Assembly (NCBI GenBank): GCA_031277445.1
Contig: JAITMH010000074.1
Coordinates: 1-10,071, forward strand
Direction: 5' to 3'
DNA from: Burkholderiales bacterium
GTDB taxonomy: Bacteria > Pseudomonadota > Gammaproteobacteria > Burkholderiales > Casimicrobiaceae
DNA: 10,071 nucleotides
Shown here: positions 8,794 to 10,071 of the stretch, piece after piece
Numbering within the stretch: the stretch's first letter is position 1
How the letters are laid out: each line of letters begins with the position of its first letter
The notes under the pieces: generated by a model
Told to the model about the DNA's origin: nothing
Seen by the model: only the letters and a program-made list of their open reading frames with translations
Databases searched by the model: none
Program-made: the position numbers and the translations under genes

Positions 8794-9876
8794 ATGCACC
8801 ACACACACATTCAACACCGCTCAAGGGAAAATTCATCTCACGCGGAGACGCGGAATGCGCGGAGAAAGAAAGCCCCCTTTTCAAAGGGGGTGGCCGCCAA
8901 AGAGCCTGCCCCCAAAGTGCTTTTGATCGGGGGCGGACGGGGGTTTGTTGCGGGAGCGTGGCAGGGGGAGAGAGGGGAGAGCATCCCCTTAAACCAAAAG
9001 GACACCAACAGCTTTTTCATCCTGTTGCTCCTCCTCATCATGACCCTCGTGCTCGCCGCCTGTTCGAGCGCTCCCAAACCGCCCGCAGGGAAAGGCGGCT
9101 ACTATCAGGACGACGGCCCCGGCAGCACAACGGTGAACCTTGACGCCATTCCCGATGCCGTTCCAAGAGCCGAGCCGCTGCACCGATTCGCCAACCGCCC
9201 CTATACTGTTCTGGGGCGCACCTACGTACCGGCGACAACGCGAACGCCGTACAAGGCACGCGGAACGGCCTCCTGGTACGGCAAAAAATTCCACGGCAAC
9301 AAAACCTCGACCGGCGAGATTTACGACATGTTTGCGATGAGCGCGGCGCACCCGACATTGCCGCTGCCGTCGTATGTGCGCGTCACCAATGTGTCGAACG
9401 GCAAGAGCGTCGTCGTGCGCGTCAATGATCGCGGCCCGTTTTTGCACAACCGTCTCATCGACCTTTCTTACGCGGCGGCTTACCGGATCGGGATCGCCGC
9501 CAGCGGCACCGGCGAAGTTCTGGTTGAAACCGTGCTGCCCGGCGCCTCAGCGACCAGCGCGCCTGCCGTTTCTGTCGCGCCCGTCGCAGTAGCCACAGTC
9601 GCCGCCGCGCAGCCGTCGGACGCTGCGCTGCAAACCGTCGGCAGCGGTGTCATCGTGCAACTCGGCGTTTTTGCCGATGCCGCGAACGCCGAAACATTTC
9701 TGACGCACGTTCAAAGACTTCTCGATGACACGCATTACAGCGCCCGCATCCAGCAGCGCGACGACGGCAAATACCGCGTGTTCATCGGGCCTTACCCGCA
9801 ACGCGCCGACGCGCAACGGGCGGCCACGCACCTGAACGAAGCGCTGGGATTGACGACGTTTGTGACGGTGCCTTGA
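8794..9876 (+). CDS. rlpA: RlpA family septal-ring lytic transglycosylase lipoprotein (start uncertain)
   Basis: RlpA is a lipoprotein; in Pseudomonas it is a lytic transglycosylase acting on glycan stripped of stem peptides. Numbered from ATG 8794 (360 residues): hydrophobic core ILLLLLIMTL and lipobox LAAC with Cys90; DPBB domain about 153-233 (RGTASWYGKKFHGNKTSTGE, VVRVNDRGPF, RLIDLSYAAA); Ala/Val-rich linker; SPOR domain 285-359 (VQLGVFADAANAETFL, KYRVFIGPYP). Glu175 and Asp212 match the conserved catalytic-site acidic pair, with 37-residue spacing. The start is unclear. ATG 8794 has GGGGGA seven bases upstream; ATG 8779 has nothing convincing. GTG 8890, GTG 8917 and ATG 9040 (only seven residues before Cys) are further candidates. 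The first ~75 residues are encoded by repeat and hairpin DNA and do not look like RlpA. It follows rodA by 17 nt, as in other proteobacteria. Confidence 0.9.
   Translation: MHHTHIQHRSRENSSHAETRNARRKKAPFSKGVAAKEPAPKVLLIGGGRGFVAGAWQGERGESIPLNQKDTNSFFILLLLLIMTLVLAACSSAPKPPAGKGGYYQDDGPGSTTVNLDAIPDAVPRAEPLHRFANRPYTVLGRTYVPATTRTPYKARGTASWYGKKFHGNKTSTGEIYDMFAMSAAHPTLPLPSYVRVTNVSNGKSVVVRVNDRGPFLHNRLIDLSYAAAYRIGIAASGTGEVLVETVLPGASATSAPAVSVAPVAVATVAAAQPSDAALQTVGSGVIVQLGVFADAANAETFLTHVQRLLDDTHYSARIQQRDDGKYRVFIGPYPQRADAQRAATHLNEALGLTTFVTVP
8836..8870 (+). repeat. Triplicated CGCGGA-type module, upstream copy
   Basis: After TCTCA come three near-identical units: CGCGGAGA (8841-8848), CGCGGAAT (8849-8856) and CGCGGAGA (8858-8865), then an A-rich end. 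It shares the TCTCACGCG head and design with the copy at 9919-9954. I recognise this as a kind of short dispersed repeat found between genes in many unrelated bacteria; its function is not known to me. Here it lies within the apparent rlpA coding frame. Confidence 0.7.
8871..8990. repeat. Cluster of REP-like hairpins within the rlpA 5' region
   Basis: Three inverted repeats follow each other. The first has arms CCCCCTTT (8873-8880) and AAAGGGGG (8883-8890). The second has GCCCCC (8908-8913) and GGGGGC (8929-8934), with inner arms AAAG/CTTT (8914-8917, 8920-8923). The third has AGGGGA (8973-8978) and TCCCCT (8984-8989). The plus strand between 8929 and 8977 also has five G-runs of three or more with loops of five to nine bases, a relaxed G-quadruplex candidate. 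The first hairpin resembles copy A in the mreB-mreC spacer (C-run, TTTTCAAA, G-run). Family assignment is inference. Confidence 0.6.
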
Positions 9877-9882
9877 GGGGCT

Positions 9883-9910
9883 GGGATCAGAGGCCAGGGA
9901 TCAGGGATCA
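9883..9910 (+). repeat. Tandem 7-bp repeat GGGATCA, four units
   Basis: Units are GGGATCA (9883-9889), GAGGCCA (9890-9896), GGGATCA (9897-9903) and GGGATCA (9904-9910). It begins six bases after the rlpA stop. No hairpin followed by a T-run is visible, so it is not an obvious terminator. Confidence 0.75.
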
Positions 9911-9918
9911 GAAAAGCG

Positions 9919-9954
9919 TCTCACGCGAAGGCGCGAAGCCGCGAAGAAGAAAAA
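9919..9954 (+). repeat. Triplicated CGCGAAG module, downstream copy
   Basis: Head TCTCA, then CGCGAAG at 9924, 9932 and 9940, an exact 8-bp period, then an A-rich end. It is a diverged relative of the module at 8836-8870 and in the same orientation. Confidence 0.75.
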
Positions 9955-9956
9955 CA

Positions 9957-9990
9957 TTAACCACGAAAAACACGAAAGGCACGAAAAAAA
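9957..9990 (+). repeat. Triplicated CACGAAA module (9-bp period)
   Basis: The head TTAACC (9957-9962) shares its last C with three units CACGAAAAA (9962-9970), CACGAAAGG (9971-9979) and CACGAAAAA (9980-9988). The next module starts with the same TTAACC head. Confidence 0.75.
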
Positions 9991-10022
9991 TTAACCGCAA
10001 AGAACGCAAAGATCGCAAAGAA
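9991..10022 (+). repeat. Triplicated CGCAAAGA module (9-bp period)
   Basis: The head TTAACC (9991-9996) is followed by CGCAAAGAA (9996-10004), CGCAAAGAT (10005-10013) and CGCAAAGAA (10014-10022). It has the same layout and strand as the preceding module but a different unit. Confidence 0.75.
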
Positions 10023-10030
10023 AAAATCGG

Positions 10031-10067
10031 CGTCATTGCGAGGAGCGAAAGCGACGAAGCAATCCAG
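10031..10067. repeat. ATTGCGAGGAGCGAA-type dispersed repeat
   Basis: The element has inverted ends ATTGC (10035-10039) and GCAAT (10059-10063) around a GCGA-rich core (GCGAGGAGCGAAAGCGACGA). This is a widely scattered intergenic repeat that I recognise from many bacterial genomes, named here from memory only. It runs to near the window edge, and more copies or a partner may lie outside. Confidence 0.65.
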
Positions 10068-10071
10068 AAAA

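Noticed and set aside
9883..10067. Repeat cluster as a CRISPR array
   Set aside because: Units are 7-9 bases with no constant 25-40 base repeat, no unique spacers and no cas genes.

Overview
The window looks like a core chromosomal segment of a Gram-negative bacterium, most likely a betaproteobacterium (Nitrosomonadales/Rhodocyclales-like; this placement is inferred from gene order and protein similarity recalled from memory, not from a search). Two ordinary housekeeping clusters stand back to back. On the minus strand, gatC-gatA-gatB (2621 down to 1, gatB cut by the window edge) encodes the GatCAB tRNA-dependent amidotransferase. On the plus strand, mreB-mreC-mreD-mrdA-rodA-rlpA (2897-9876) encodes the elongasome (Rod complex), with an RlpA-type septal lipoprotein at its end.

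The genes within each cluster are tightly packed. gatC/gatA and mreC/mreD share ATGA stop-start overlaps, gatA/gatB overlap by 8 nt, and mrdA/rodA share TGATG. MreB filaments with MreC and MreD position the SEDS glycosyltransferase RodA and the transpeptidase PBP2 (MrdA) for lateral wall synthesis. RlpA is a lipoprotein with a DPBB and a SPOR domain that acts on denuded glycan at division sites. All catalytic residues I could check are present, so the proteins look functional and conventional.

The unusual content is in the spacers. The mreB-mreC gap (3944-4133) holds an inverted doublet of REP-like elements: two hairpins whose G-rich tails form canonical G-quadruplex motifs on opposite strands. 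The rodA-rlpA junction (8836-8990) holds a purine-rich triplicated 8-nt module and three further hairpins, and the rlpA reading frame stays open through all of it, giving RlpA an apparently repeat-derived N-terminal extension. Downstream of rlpA (9883-10067) five different short repeat families lie side by side. Three of them share one design, a 8-9 nt unit repeated three times, and one is a relative of the module upstream of rlpA, so rlpA is bracketed by the same repeat family. The gatC-mreB divergent spacer contains a terminator-like hairpin on the mreB side.

I see no tRNA, rRNA, CRISPR, transposase or phage gene. No new protein system is evident; the interest lies in the repeat elements and their effect on mreC and rlpA expression.
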